This document shows positions 1 to 11,400 of a DNA stretch of 64,000 nt, one piece after another (positions within the stretch are counted from its first letter, which is position 1; the number at the start of each line of letters is the position of its first letter). Location of the stretch: positions 19,909,501 to 19,973,500 of the forward strand of contig NC_068559.1 in assembly GCF_022201045.2 (NCBI RefSeq), in the 5' to 3' direction. This stretch comes from Citrus sinensis. Lineage: Eukaryota > Streptophyta > Magnoliopsida > Sapindales > Rutaceae. Both the position numbers and the translations under genes were made by a program. The notes under the pieces were generated by a model that was given only the letters and a program-made list of their open reading frames with translations, made no database searches and was not told the DNA's origin.

Positions 1-1590
1 CAATTCAAGGAAGAAGTTTAAAGAACAAGAAATATCCATTCCTCCGTTAAAGGAAAGGAAAATTTCCTCGTAGAACTTCATAATAGTATTCCTTTGGAAA
101 ATATTTCACTTCTTCTAAAGCTAATAATAAGGAAAAACTTCCCTAAGCCAACAAGGAGAAAAACTTTCATGATAATATTCCTTCAGAATAAGTCATTTTT
201 TCTAGTGCCAAGAAAAGACCAATGCCCTGTAAGACAACCGAAGGTTAAGAAAAAACCTAGGCAAACAAAAGGAAAGGCAAGAAGAGCATGCCAAGCCATG
301 AGAAAGCCAATGCCCAACAAGGTAAACAAAGGCTAAGGAAAGACCGTGGTAAAGAAAAGCCATGAGAAAGCCATGAGAAAGCCAATGCCCAACAAGGCAA
401 AAGCTAACAAAAGAAAACAAAAGCCAAAGACAACAAGGGAAAGCCAAACTAAGGAATTGCCAACCCTATACAAGCCAAGACAAAAATGAGTCAAGCTAAA
501 CCAAGGCATAAAATATCTGCTTATCAAAAGCAAATTAAGAGGAAATAGTTCAATTTAGAGAAAGAATTCAATTTCCTCCTGGAATTTCAATTTAGAGAAA
601 GAATTCAAAAAGATAACATTTCATCTAAAAACTTCAATTAAGAGGAAATAGTTCACTTTTCCTTAAGTCAACAAAGAGAAAAGTTCATTGATACATTCCT
701 CCCAAAATTCAAACACCCAAAGCATAGTTCTTTAAAAAAGGCCACATGGCCGGTCAAACAAAAGTCAGAACTTCTTATTCCAATTAAAGTATTTGCTAAA
801 GAAAATACACTTGCAGAGGGAGTAATATAAGTGTCATATTTCAAATGCACTAAACCATGCCACATGTCTATCTATTCAAATAAAAGAAGTTATTCCGGGC
901 AACAACACCCCAACTATTCCAAGGGAATAACACCTAAGGAAAAATTCTTCCGAAAATGGCAAGAGAGGGAATTACTTACTTAATCCATTGGTCTAGGAAA
1001 ATCATGCTCAAAGGTCATAATGTCAGGAAAATATGCATATGTGGAATAATTCCTTATGACCAAATTCACTTTTACGTGTGCATAAATTATGGGTGACACA
1101 TGTCATTAGGTTTGGGTTTAAAGCAAAACCCTAAATCCACATCACTCATCATCTATAAATAGAGACTCATCTTTAAGAGAAAATGGTATTTGGCCTCCAA
1201 AAGTATTATTCATACTTAGAGAGAACCTATCATTTCCATCTTTCTTCTTTTTTTAATATTCATTAAACACTAACTTGAGTATCGAAGTGTCTTTGTTAGG
1301 TATTCACTCACCGGATTCGAGGCCAATGATCGTGACAAGTTCTCCACAAACTATAAATAAGTGTGAAGGTAAAAATTTCAACCCCTTCATTTACATAATT
1401 GCTTTGCATCGTTATGCTTAATTCCTTATGCTCATTGCGTATAATTTACTTTGGCATCCATCCACCCTTATATATAAATCTTGTGAATTGGCCATGCCTA
1501 TGTGTAGCAATAATTTGCATTGGATTAATATTTGCAATAATTTTAATTACACATTTAGTGTTTGATCGAAGTGGGGCATATTGAAAGTAG
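1..1590 (+). mobile_element. LTR-retrotransposon LTR-like sequence (fragment)
   Basis: There is no credible gene here. The first 700 bases are A-rich and carry short direct repeats: AAGCCATGAGAAAGCC-type units at 295-400 and TTTAGAGAAAGAATTC at about 555-610. A TATA-type CTATAAATAGAG lies near 1152, followed by a transcribed-looking leader and, at about 1270-1330, CTAACTTGAGTATCGAAGTGTC, which resembles the R/U5 portion of Ty3/Gypsy LTRs. No second LTR, primer-binding site or coding domain is visible, so this is at best one LTR or a solo LTR cut by the window edge. The superfamily is inferred. Confidence 0.35.
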
Positions 1591-1890
1591 TTCAATTTAC
1601 GTAAAAAGAAAATTATTTTGTCCAAGATTGAAGAGATGTGTATATTAAAAACTTAATATCTCAAACTTTATGTGAGGTAATTGAAGTGATTAAGAAATGT
1701 ATATCAGTATATGTAATAAATAAGTTCAAAATAAAAGTAGAAATAAACGAAAATGATGGTATTTTTACTCAAACTTAGTAGTTTCCCAGTTCCCAACTCC
1801 ATAGTTTCCCAGTTCCCAACTCCATCTTTTTAGAATTTGAATTTTAAAGAATTTTACTAGAGAGAAATCATCAAAGGCTAAGGAAAGGAT

Positions 1891-2825
1891 TAGGGACGGC
1901 AAAAGTCCCCATGGGGACGGAGACCCTTGGGGATTTTCCCTATTCGGGGAGGGAATGAGGACAATTTTGAACCCAATTTCTTATTCGGTGAAGGGATAGG
2001 GACAATATTTTATCCAGTTTTTTTTTCGGGAAAGGGATGGGGATGAGGTGGAATCTCCATCCCCTCACCCATTCCCCATTTCCTCATATTAAAATTTAAT
2101 TTTGATTTTATTTTCTAGAATTATTAATAAATGATTAATAAAATTTAAATTATAAAATATTAAATATTAGTATAAATAACAAATATCAAAATATTTGTAC
2201 AAATCAACTATAAAAATTAAGAGCTTAGTTAACTAGTTGTAGTCCTAATTACTATTCAATTATACCTTATTTCAAAAGTCTTGGCCCAAAACTATTTTAG
2301 ATTATGAGTGATATTGCTTATATTATTTTTATTGTTTTAGATTTGAAACGTAATGTTATCTCTCAATTTGCCACATTCCTTGAGGAAAAAAAGGATGAGC
2401 ACGAGGTGCAAGAGTAAATGTTTTTATTGAAAATATTATTTTTACTATCTATACCCATTTCATTTATTTCATTATTGATATAAAAATAATTTCTTTTTAT
2501 TATAGGATTATGAAGATTGACGAATATAATTATTATGATGATTTGTATTTTTTAGTGTGATGTTTCTATTGAATTAATGTTAGTGTAAGATATATTGTCA
2601 AACTTTACTTTTGTTTAAATTTTTTATTTTATTTTAATATGATTAAATCAAGTTCAGAAATTAAAAATGTATCAGTTATTCGGAGATCGGGGATCCCCAA
2701 GCTTATTATTCGGGGAGGAGACGGGGATTCCCTCAAGTAATTCTAACAGTGACGAGGATATATGTAGAATATTTGGGGATGAGTGTGGGGATGTCGGTCC
2801 CCTCCCCTCCCCATTACCATCCCTA
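1891..2825. mobile_element. Non-autonomous hAT-type DNA transposon
   Basis: The element begins TAGGGACGGCAAAAGTCCCC and ends with the inverse of TAGGGATGGTAATGGGG, giving imperfect terminal inverted repeats. The flanking 8-bp sequences GAAAGGAT (1883-1890) and GAAATGAT (2826-2833) match at 7 of 8 positions, as expected for an old hAT target-site duplication. The outer parts are G/C-rich with repeated GGGGA motifs and the centre is AT-rich. No transposase frame is readable, so this is a non-autonomous derivative of about 935 bp. Confidence 0.75.
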
Positions 2826-2833
2826 GAAATGAT

Positions 2834-3284
2834 TCATATATATTTAAAGGGAATATATATATATATATTAATTGAACGCTAACCGTATCAATAAAACATT
2901 AACGTTGGTCTATAGTTAGCTTTAGATTTCTATTTCTCCAATGTGTTAAAGCTTAACAAGGAGTTTTACCTCAGGGCAATTCCTCGGCGGATTTCTGCCA
3001 AGGGCAAAGTGCTGTTTTCTTTTTTTCTTTTTTTTGTTTTAGTTTTGCTCTTAACAAGGGCATCAAATTCATTCTACATGGCTACTTTCCACAGAGGATC
3101 ATAAAGCTTCTGCAACTGTAGTTGGTTCTAAAATATTGTGTGTTGATAAGAACGCCTTTGGTTCAAAAATTCCTTCTTTAACTTTAGTAATCATAAGTGT
3201 TTGGACAAAGGTTAAGACGGTGGTTCTATCTGAAGTGTTGGTAGGTTTTTAGAACCAAATAAAATACTGATAGCACAATGTCAA
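2834..3284. other. Spacer, no feature seen
   Basis: This stretch between the hAT element and the Copia relic has no readable coding frame. It contains homopolymer T tracts near 3017-3040. Confidence 0.5.
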
Positions 3285-3595
3285 AGTATAAAGCTAAATT
3301 GTGGCCAAAAGGATTCATCAAACAGTTGTCGTGGACTATTCTGAGACTTTTAACCCCGTTGTCAAATCATGAATGATTCTCAATTAAATGGTAGTGAAGA
3401 ATTGGACGGTCAGGCAAACAGATATTAAACAATGCTTTCCTTAATGATGATTTTTCTGGAGATGTTTATATTGCTCAACTAGCGGCATTTGCTGTTAATT
3501 AAGGATGGATAGATATGCCAACTTTTAAAGCATTATATGGTCTGAAACAGGTTCCTAGGGCCTGGTATGATAAGGTTTTCTTTTTGTCTTAATTT
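3285..3595 (+). pseudogene. Decayed Copia-type reverse transcriptase fragment
   Basis: Translated across frameshifts, the plus strand gives typical Ty1/Copia reverse-transcriptase blocks in the right order: a KAKL.PKGF segment followed by VDYSETFNPVV (about 3290-3365), then VRQ.DINNAFLN (about 3408-3445), VYIAQL (about 3465-3483), and KALYGLKQVPRAWYD (about 3525-3572). Frame changes and stops separate the blocks, so no protein can be made. Neither LTRs nor integrase/RNase H were recognised nearby. Confidence 0.75.
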
Positions 3596-3599
3596 TATT

Positions 3600-5424
3600 G
3601 TGTTTTATTTGTGATATGAACAAGTTGAGATTCATGATGTCTGAAAGACGGCAACACCTCACCAAGTCTAACTTGGTTAATTAACAAGGTGGTTTAAGAA
3701 GGAAGGCAAAAGTCTATTCGAACAATGAAGAATATAAGAGAGGGAATGAGACAGGTTTGCTGGCTAAAGAAGAGAATGGGGAGAAATATTTCGTTTTAGA
3801 GGAGCTTCATTCCTTGATGCATAAACGTAATTGCTCCGGATTAACGTTCGGGTGGCCAATTGGTAACTAAAGAACATGCCACTGTCGACAAGATTTTGCT
3901 GTGCGATTCTTATTATGAATGGATAGAAATTCATTGTTCGAAAGTGTAACAGTGGTAATAGAGTTAAAAAAACTCTTGTATCAACCAATGTGCCATAACT
4001 TCTTTTGTTTGATAAAAATACAAAATGATAAAAATAAATTATGTGAGCTATAAGATATTTAATCCACACGATTTAATAATGCCATACATTTTATACAAAA
4101 TAAATCGTAACTTCTTTTTTTTTTTTCTAAAACTTAGTACACAAATCCATGGATAGAAATAATATATATTTTTATTTAATTTATCTAAACCTTTTTTTCT
4201 GCAAACAATATTAGTGACTTTTGATATTGTTTATTATCAAACATCGATCGGAAGATTAGGTTCGGCCCAAACCAGCTTTTGCGTTTTAGGATGAGAAGCT
4301 ATTTGCATTTTATTAATTTGCTGTTCTCCCTTTTCTTATTAGACCACATAGATACATGAATCCAAACAATGTCTGACACCCACACAAAGCCAAAAAGAAT
4401 TGAACAAGTTTTGTTAGTATTGTCAAAATCCTTGGCACCCAGAATAAGAGCTCTGCGTCTGTGGACAGCATCAACCGTCCACTAAAAATACATGGAACAA
4501 GAGGCCAGTTTCAATGTTCATCTACATTCGCCATCTTTGGAATCAGAACTTCAGATAGGATATCTTGTTCTCTTATTGAGTCCACAAGAGGCATAACATG
4601 AACATCCAACTGTTTTTCTATATCATCAGACCATCTATTTTTCCTCCAATGCCATTATATAGCACAGCAAAATTACAATAATTAAAGCAAGACTGCAGAA
4701 ACAAAGAACCACAGCACAGGAGGAACGAGATTCATCCGTTCCTGCTCTTGAGAGAAACCCATCATTGCCACATAATCGGAGTCATACAGTTGCTTGTTTC
4801 TCTAAACTCACATTGACTGAGCTCCAGAACTTTCGAGTGAATTTTTGGCACCAAAGTTTGAGCAAATAACATGATCTCAAATGTAGGTGTCAGTTGACAC
4901 GGTGAATTAGAACCTTAAAAAGTTTCATTTGATTAATCCAAGCACTTCAGAATCATAAACTAGAAATGACTGGAAGCTGGTTGCTGCGAAGATACCAAAC
5001 ACTTCACAAAAAAATTCACGAGAATGCTCAAAACTTCAGATTGCTTTCATACTGTTATTGTAAATTTCATTTAATCTTCTTTTTCAAAAAATAAAAAATA
5101 GAAGGTTCAACACTGTGTAAACTTCAATTTCATAGATGGAAAAGATTAACGGAGAAAGGAGGGAGGGAATGTAACAACAATTCATAGTTCTTTCTTTATT
5201 TTTTAATTACCTTGTCAGGTCCTTTCAATTTTCTGTACATCTTATTTCAAGAGCATGAAGGGAAGAAATGAACTCAAAATACAGGATGAGACAGGCCTGA
5301 CAACTCAAACAAGATTCTGGCAAAAACAATTAATATGAACTCATCAGTAAAACCAGCCATAAAAAGCTCCAGATTTCCGGGTAGTAAGGAACTGAAATTA
5401 TGCACGTGCCAAAGCAATAGTTAC
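3600..5424. other. Spacer and probable 3' region of the kinase gene
   Basis: I saw no second gene here. The right part (about 4500-5424) lies directly downstream of the kinase stop codon and probably includes its 3' untranslated region and possibly a 3'-UTR intron. The left part is AT-rich with T tracts near 4110-4130. Confidence 0.4.
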
Positions 5425-8400
5425 TCATCTGTTTGTAGAGCGAGATGAACGGCTGCTTGGATCTGCATGACCTTTCTTCCACAAGGCTGCAAGACTCTGG
5501 AAACATCTTAGCGGCCCAACCTGAGTATGCAGGGTACTGGATAAGACTCATATTTTTTCTCAAGATAAAACAGGCAACAAAATGCATTTAAACAGCTCCA
5601 GATGATATCCCAAAACGCCAATAACCTAGGATTATGCAACAAGCGCATTCACCTAGTTCTTATATTACTTATCTAGGATCAGGAACTATCTTTCTAAGGT
5701 TCAAGAAAGAAATTTATTTTGGTAAATCTAAATCACACAGCAAGAAGGGCCAACTTTCCTTCACTTCTTACTTTCCTCATTATTAATGCTGCTCAAGGAA
5801 TCACATTGTATTGAGTTAACTGCAAATTTGCAGCAACTAGACTAATTCTAGAAAGTTATTTGAATCAAATTTCGCCTCACACTACTGCAAGTAAATGTCC
5901 CTTGCAGGTTGACTTTCCATTTAAATTAACAGAAAACACAAAATCGATTGTCGCATGAACCACAGACTTGTACATACAGAACTTAGCCACTTCTCTCTTT
6001 GGCTTCTGCTTCACACATCATCAACATATTGATATCCAAATTCAAAAGAATTGTATATCCTAAAATCATGGCAGCAAATTTGATAGCTTGGTCCCCTTAA
6101 TTTGACTCTCTCTCATACTGCAAATCAAACTTCCTATCATGGTTTTGGATACATGAGATATTTTAATGTAGTTTTAAACATTGAAAGTAAATTGATTAGA
6201 GGAGGGAGAGATGGAAGGTAAGGAGGTGCTCGCACACATGAACACACAAAACTTACATGCAAGGAGAGTGGGATAGAGAGAGAGAGAGAGAGAGAATTGA
6301 TACCTTCCAGTGTCTCTTAATAGAAAGCTGGTCACTTATGTCATCCAACCTCATAAGTATTTGCCTGAATGTTGGTCTCCTGAATGGCTCCTCACTCCAG
6401 CAATCCTCAATTAACCTTAAGAAGAATCAAAACGGCTTTTGTCAAACAGTGAACCACCTCAAGTGAGAAGACAAAATGGAAACATTGTTATAAATGATAT
6501 ATAGTATGATAACGTTCCTCTGACCTCTAAATTACACATTTGCCATGGAACAATGAAAGCAACCAAAAAAGGGTGCAAAAAACAAGGGTCCCTGGATACC
6601 ACACGCCAGCCTAAAGAATGGCAACTGGAATCACTAGATAAAAGGAAACGAGAAATCTCAATTTGTTTAATGTTGCTATCTTATGGCCGAAATCTGAATG
6701 TATCCACGAATAGGCTAACAAAAGAAGTACAATTTGATTCATTCCCCTTATCTCTTAAAACAATAAAAGCTCAATTTCAACAATGTCAAACTTTGGCCTA
6801 GCGATATTGAAGCCAATTCCACCTTATTGCATTCTTTTAGGAATTCTGACTTTGCATAAAAACGTATGCCAGCTTTTGTGATGAGATAAAAAAGAATCAT
6901 GGGAAAATCATGATGCCATCATCTGAAAAAATTGGGTGACTACAGGATCAACCAGCAATATACCCATATATGTCTACAGAAGAACACCACAAATATGAAG
7001 AAAGCAAGATTGATCTCGGACTTACTCTCTTAATCCATAAGCGTAATGCGTTGTCGGAGCTCTAAATGGTGGCCGCTCATTCGCTATGTATGCTTTAGGA
7101 ACTTCTTTTTCTTGCTTTGTGGGAAATGGTGGACAACCTTCAATCATCTAGAGTAACAGCAGATTAAATAAATTATTGGAACCCAGAAAAAGCATCATCC
7201 TTACATGCAATATATCTAATCTAGAGTATGTAACCTGACAACTTTATGCCACAAAAACCCAGTAATCAACTTTCAATTAATCAAAATGATAAATAACTCA
7301 ACTAATTTGATATATTACTAATCAACGATGCACACAAATCAACCAATTTTACATATACAGAACTTTTATGGAAGTGTTCTGGTTTGTGGTTCTTTTGGGG
7401 TGAATTGGCAAAAAAGAAATTGAATAATGTTTTTATATAGCTTGGCTAGGGAATATGTTAAATGTTTATGGGAAAGAGTTCATTTGCTAGCTTTGGGTGT
7501 CACTGACAAAGGAATTTCAAGACACTTCTTTCATCTTCATAATCTTAAACCAGCCTCCGCTAGAATGTAGATCAAGGGTAAATCAGTCAAATTATCAATC
7601 CACTGCAGTACCAGCATCAGGTTTTGGGCTGAAATTGAATAACTTGTTTCCATGCTGATCCTAGCTTAGTGGACAGAATTTCTTTGGTTAGTCTTTTGAA
7701 CTTGAGTGGTTTAGTTTTGTTTTGTATAGATTATAAGGTTGTCTTCATGCTGATCCTAGTCTAGTGGACAGCTTGCTCACTTTTTAAAAACCCATTCATT
7801 GCTAATATATACAAGTTTTGTTTGTTATCCAAATAATAAAAATATCAACAAAAGGATACAGGGAGGATCAATACTTTGATTGTGGAGAAACAAGATCATC
7901 TGATGGATTGAATACCAACTTAATTTAGACTTGCCTATTATCAGTAGAAAAATAAACAAGAAATATAGACTATAGAAAGTCCAAAGTGATAACATGGAAA
8001 TCCAATGTATGATCAATTTGAAAAAAAATGTCCAAAGCAATTATATCATCAACTGTAATGAGGATGTCACGTTTGATCTTAAAACAACATAAGATGACAG
8101 CTATTGATATTTAAGCAACATGGAATTCATCAAGTGTAAAAATTAAGGTAGTAAAAATAAATATATAGAACCTGTTGCTAAAATCTATTTGCATATATAG
8201 CTGTGCATTGATGCAAGTATGTACCACCACATACTGATTTGAGTAAACATATAGAAGGTGTTGCAAATTTGCATTCTAACAATTTGACAAATGGATCTTC
8301 TTAATTATAAAGTGTTAAATTTTATACTTCATTTTTTTTTTGGGGAGATGCTAATATTGATATTCAAGCAACATGGAATTCATCAAGTGTAAAACTGAGG

Positions 8401-11400
8401 CAGTAAAAGTAAACATACAGAAAATATTGCTAAAAACTATTTCATATATAGCTCTAAATCCATATCAGTATGTACTGGTACATACTGATTGGATCAAACA
8501 TACAGAAAGTGTTGCTAAAATCCATTTGCATTACAGTTTGACTAATGGATCTGATCATGATAATGCACTCTTTGGGATAGTTAAATGTCACTTCAAAGTA
8601 ACGTAACATTAACAAACCAACAAAATACATTAAACTTCCAGCAAATATAAATGCACAAACAGCTGATGGTAAAGTTAAAAGCATAATATTTGTAACCACA
8701 GCAAAATCAAATTAGAAACAAACTAAGTTGATTGTCAATAATTTAAGTCTGATTGGTGCATCCATAGAGAATTTGTTAAATTTCCATGCTGAACATCCAG
8801 TGTCCTCAACTTTTGACATCCCTTGTGATGATAATCAAGAAATATAGCAGTATGTGTGAACTGAAAATTCAAAGAAATCTTTAGTTGCAAAAAGAGTCAC
8901 AGGTATAATTTCGAAAAGGTCAGTTTATCTCCGCCACAAGTTCATTTCCTTATGTTGCAGGCTGAATTAACAAGATTTCTCAAACATCTGTTATATAATA
9001 TCAGCTTGTCAAGTGCTGAAGTTGGCATCCATGTTTACTAATTGCAACCTAATATCCACCACCCATATTACATATCCTAAAGCATATTGGAAACAATATC
9101 ATGTATTATTTGAAGACGAGGTGGAGAGGGGAAGATGAGGTAGAGGTGGGTGTCGGGGAAGAGTGAGAGGGAGAGAGGGCAAGAGGAAGAACCTCTTGTA
9201 AGATCAAAGCAAATGAAAACACATCCACTTTAGTGTCATATTCTTCATTTTTGTAAACCTCGGGGGCTGCATATCTCCCTGGCCAAAAAAAATGGATGAC
9301 ATGAAGCATTTACCATTAAAGCACACAAATATTTAACTTTTAAAACTTCAAAATTTTGCCTATTGCAAGAGACTGCTTGGAGATCCTATTTGGATAGGAG
9401 CCCATGCAGCAAATTTTGATCCGGACAGTCACTTAAAATTCCGAGCTGGTCTAATTCTTTCTCAAGGCCAAAATCAAAAGGCTAAATATCTATCGTACAT
9501 AGCCTGCTAAGCTAGCATTAATCAAAGAAAACAGTATAAAGAAGTGTACTCAAAGAAGAAAGCTTACAGGAAGTTTCCTCACATGTCACAGGTCTGTCTT
9601 CCTTTACTGTATTTGCAAATTTCAGTAGCTTGCTGAGTCCAAAGTCTGCAACTTTCAGATGCCCAGAATCATCCCGCAGTATATTTCTGTTATCTTACTC
9701 GAACAGTTGAGAAATTTTAAAACAGTCTTAACCATTCAGGTACTAATCATTCATACTTTCTAATTCTTTACATGCACAGTTGAGGGGGATGTAAGATTGA
9801 AAACTTACGAAGGCTCAAGATCCCGATGAATTATTGCTTCAGGTCTGTTTTCATGCAAATAATTCATTCCCCTACAATAGACATGATGACTTCCAATCAA
9901 GATATAAAGAAACACCTAATAATTCATCAAATATATCAATGTACAATGGTCCCTCCTACTCAAAAAGGATGGGTAAAGAATAACACAAAGACCAGAGCAT
10001 ATTGTTTTAGAAATAAACAAAGACACAAATTACAATATATCACTCCAAAAAATACGCAGAGCAATTTATATGGTCTAAAAGCCACGTCAAATTTACAAAA
10101 AATTTCTCCCACAGTCGTATATGTGTCCTACCATTTTCTAAGCATATTAATTGTTAATTGGTTGCAAATGCAAATGCTAAGGGATATAAAGATAAGAAGT
10201 TCAACTTCAAACATGATGGCCTCATTTAAATTAATTGCTAAGATATGAAAAGAACTACAGAACGTGTTTAAAATTCTACAAGGATAAAAACAAATTATCT
10301 CAAATCTCATAATACATTTTCCAAATTTCCAACTCAATGATTATGCCTGAAAACTTAGAACCATAAATCACGCATCACTTATAGCTCTGCAGCAAGCAAG
10401 CCAAAAAGTAATAGATAGACTTGCTGTGCAAACCGGGAAGCCAACCTAGCAATGTCAAGAGCGAACTTCACAGCTAGTGTGGGCTTTAATGCACCCTTTT
10501 GCTTCAGATATGCACGGAGATCTCCCTGCAAGTAATTACAAGTAAAAGCATAAGAACTTTGATTGATGAAGACAGATAATGCCAATTGTATACAATCAAA
10601 TCAATATCCCCGAGGACAAAATGATGAAAAACAATAGATTCAGAACTAAAATTCAACAGCACTACAACAAGTCACCAATATAAGGTCTGCCTTGCTATAG
10701 TAACTGCAGAATAAAATAAACCTTGGGTAAATATTCTGTGACAATCATCATTGGAGTGCTTTGGGTTACAGCACCCAAAAACTGGACAACATTTGGATGA
10801 CGAATTTTCTGAAGTAATGCAAGCTCGTCAATGAATGCCTTCCTGCAATGCCAAGCAGCAATGAAACTCCAAAGTCGCAAGAAAGATTCCAGAAAGCATA
10901 CTCCAAAAATTAAAATTAAAAGAAACTTTAAGAAAATGAAAAAATGCAAAATAAGAAAAAGGAACAAAAATCAGTGATGGTATTAGACCAACCCACACTT
11001 TATCCTCATCAGTGAAAACTTCCTCTCCAAGTGTTTTCACAGCAACTTGTGTTCCACGCCATGATGCAATCCGAAAAGTTCCCTATTATCAATGAGGTGA
11101 TAGTTTATACGATGGATCCCTTATCAAGTTTTGATATTTTTCACAGATGAAAAGCTTGGACTAAATGGAGCATTTTCAGAGAATATAGAAGGCATTTGCC
11201 ATGCCCAAGAAAGAACGAAAAATAAATATTAAAAAAAAAATAACAACATAAAGAAGCAAGAACATGTGCTTGCAGACTGTAAAACTTAAAACGGATCAGT
11301 ATGTTGTAATCTTTATTTTTGCAACTTGAAGACTCATTGATATGTTAATTCTCTGATTTAATGCAAATATGAGAGCTTAAATTTCAATTTCAGTAATCGC

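Noticed and set aside
9826-10248. 140-codon plus-strand frame, among the longest in this region
   Set aside because: It spans kinase exon 7 and an intron in antisense, with low-complexity residue use and no recognisable family.
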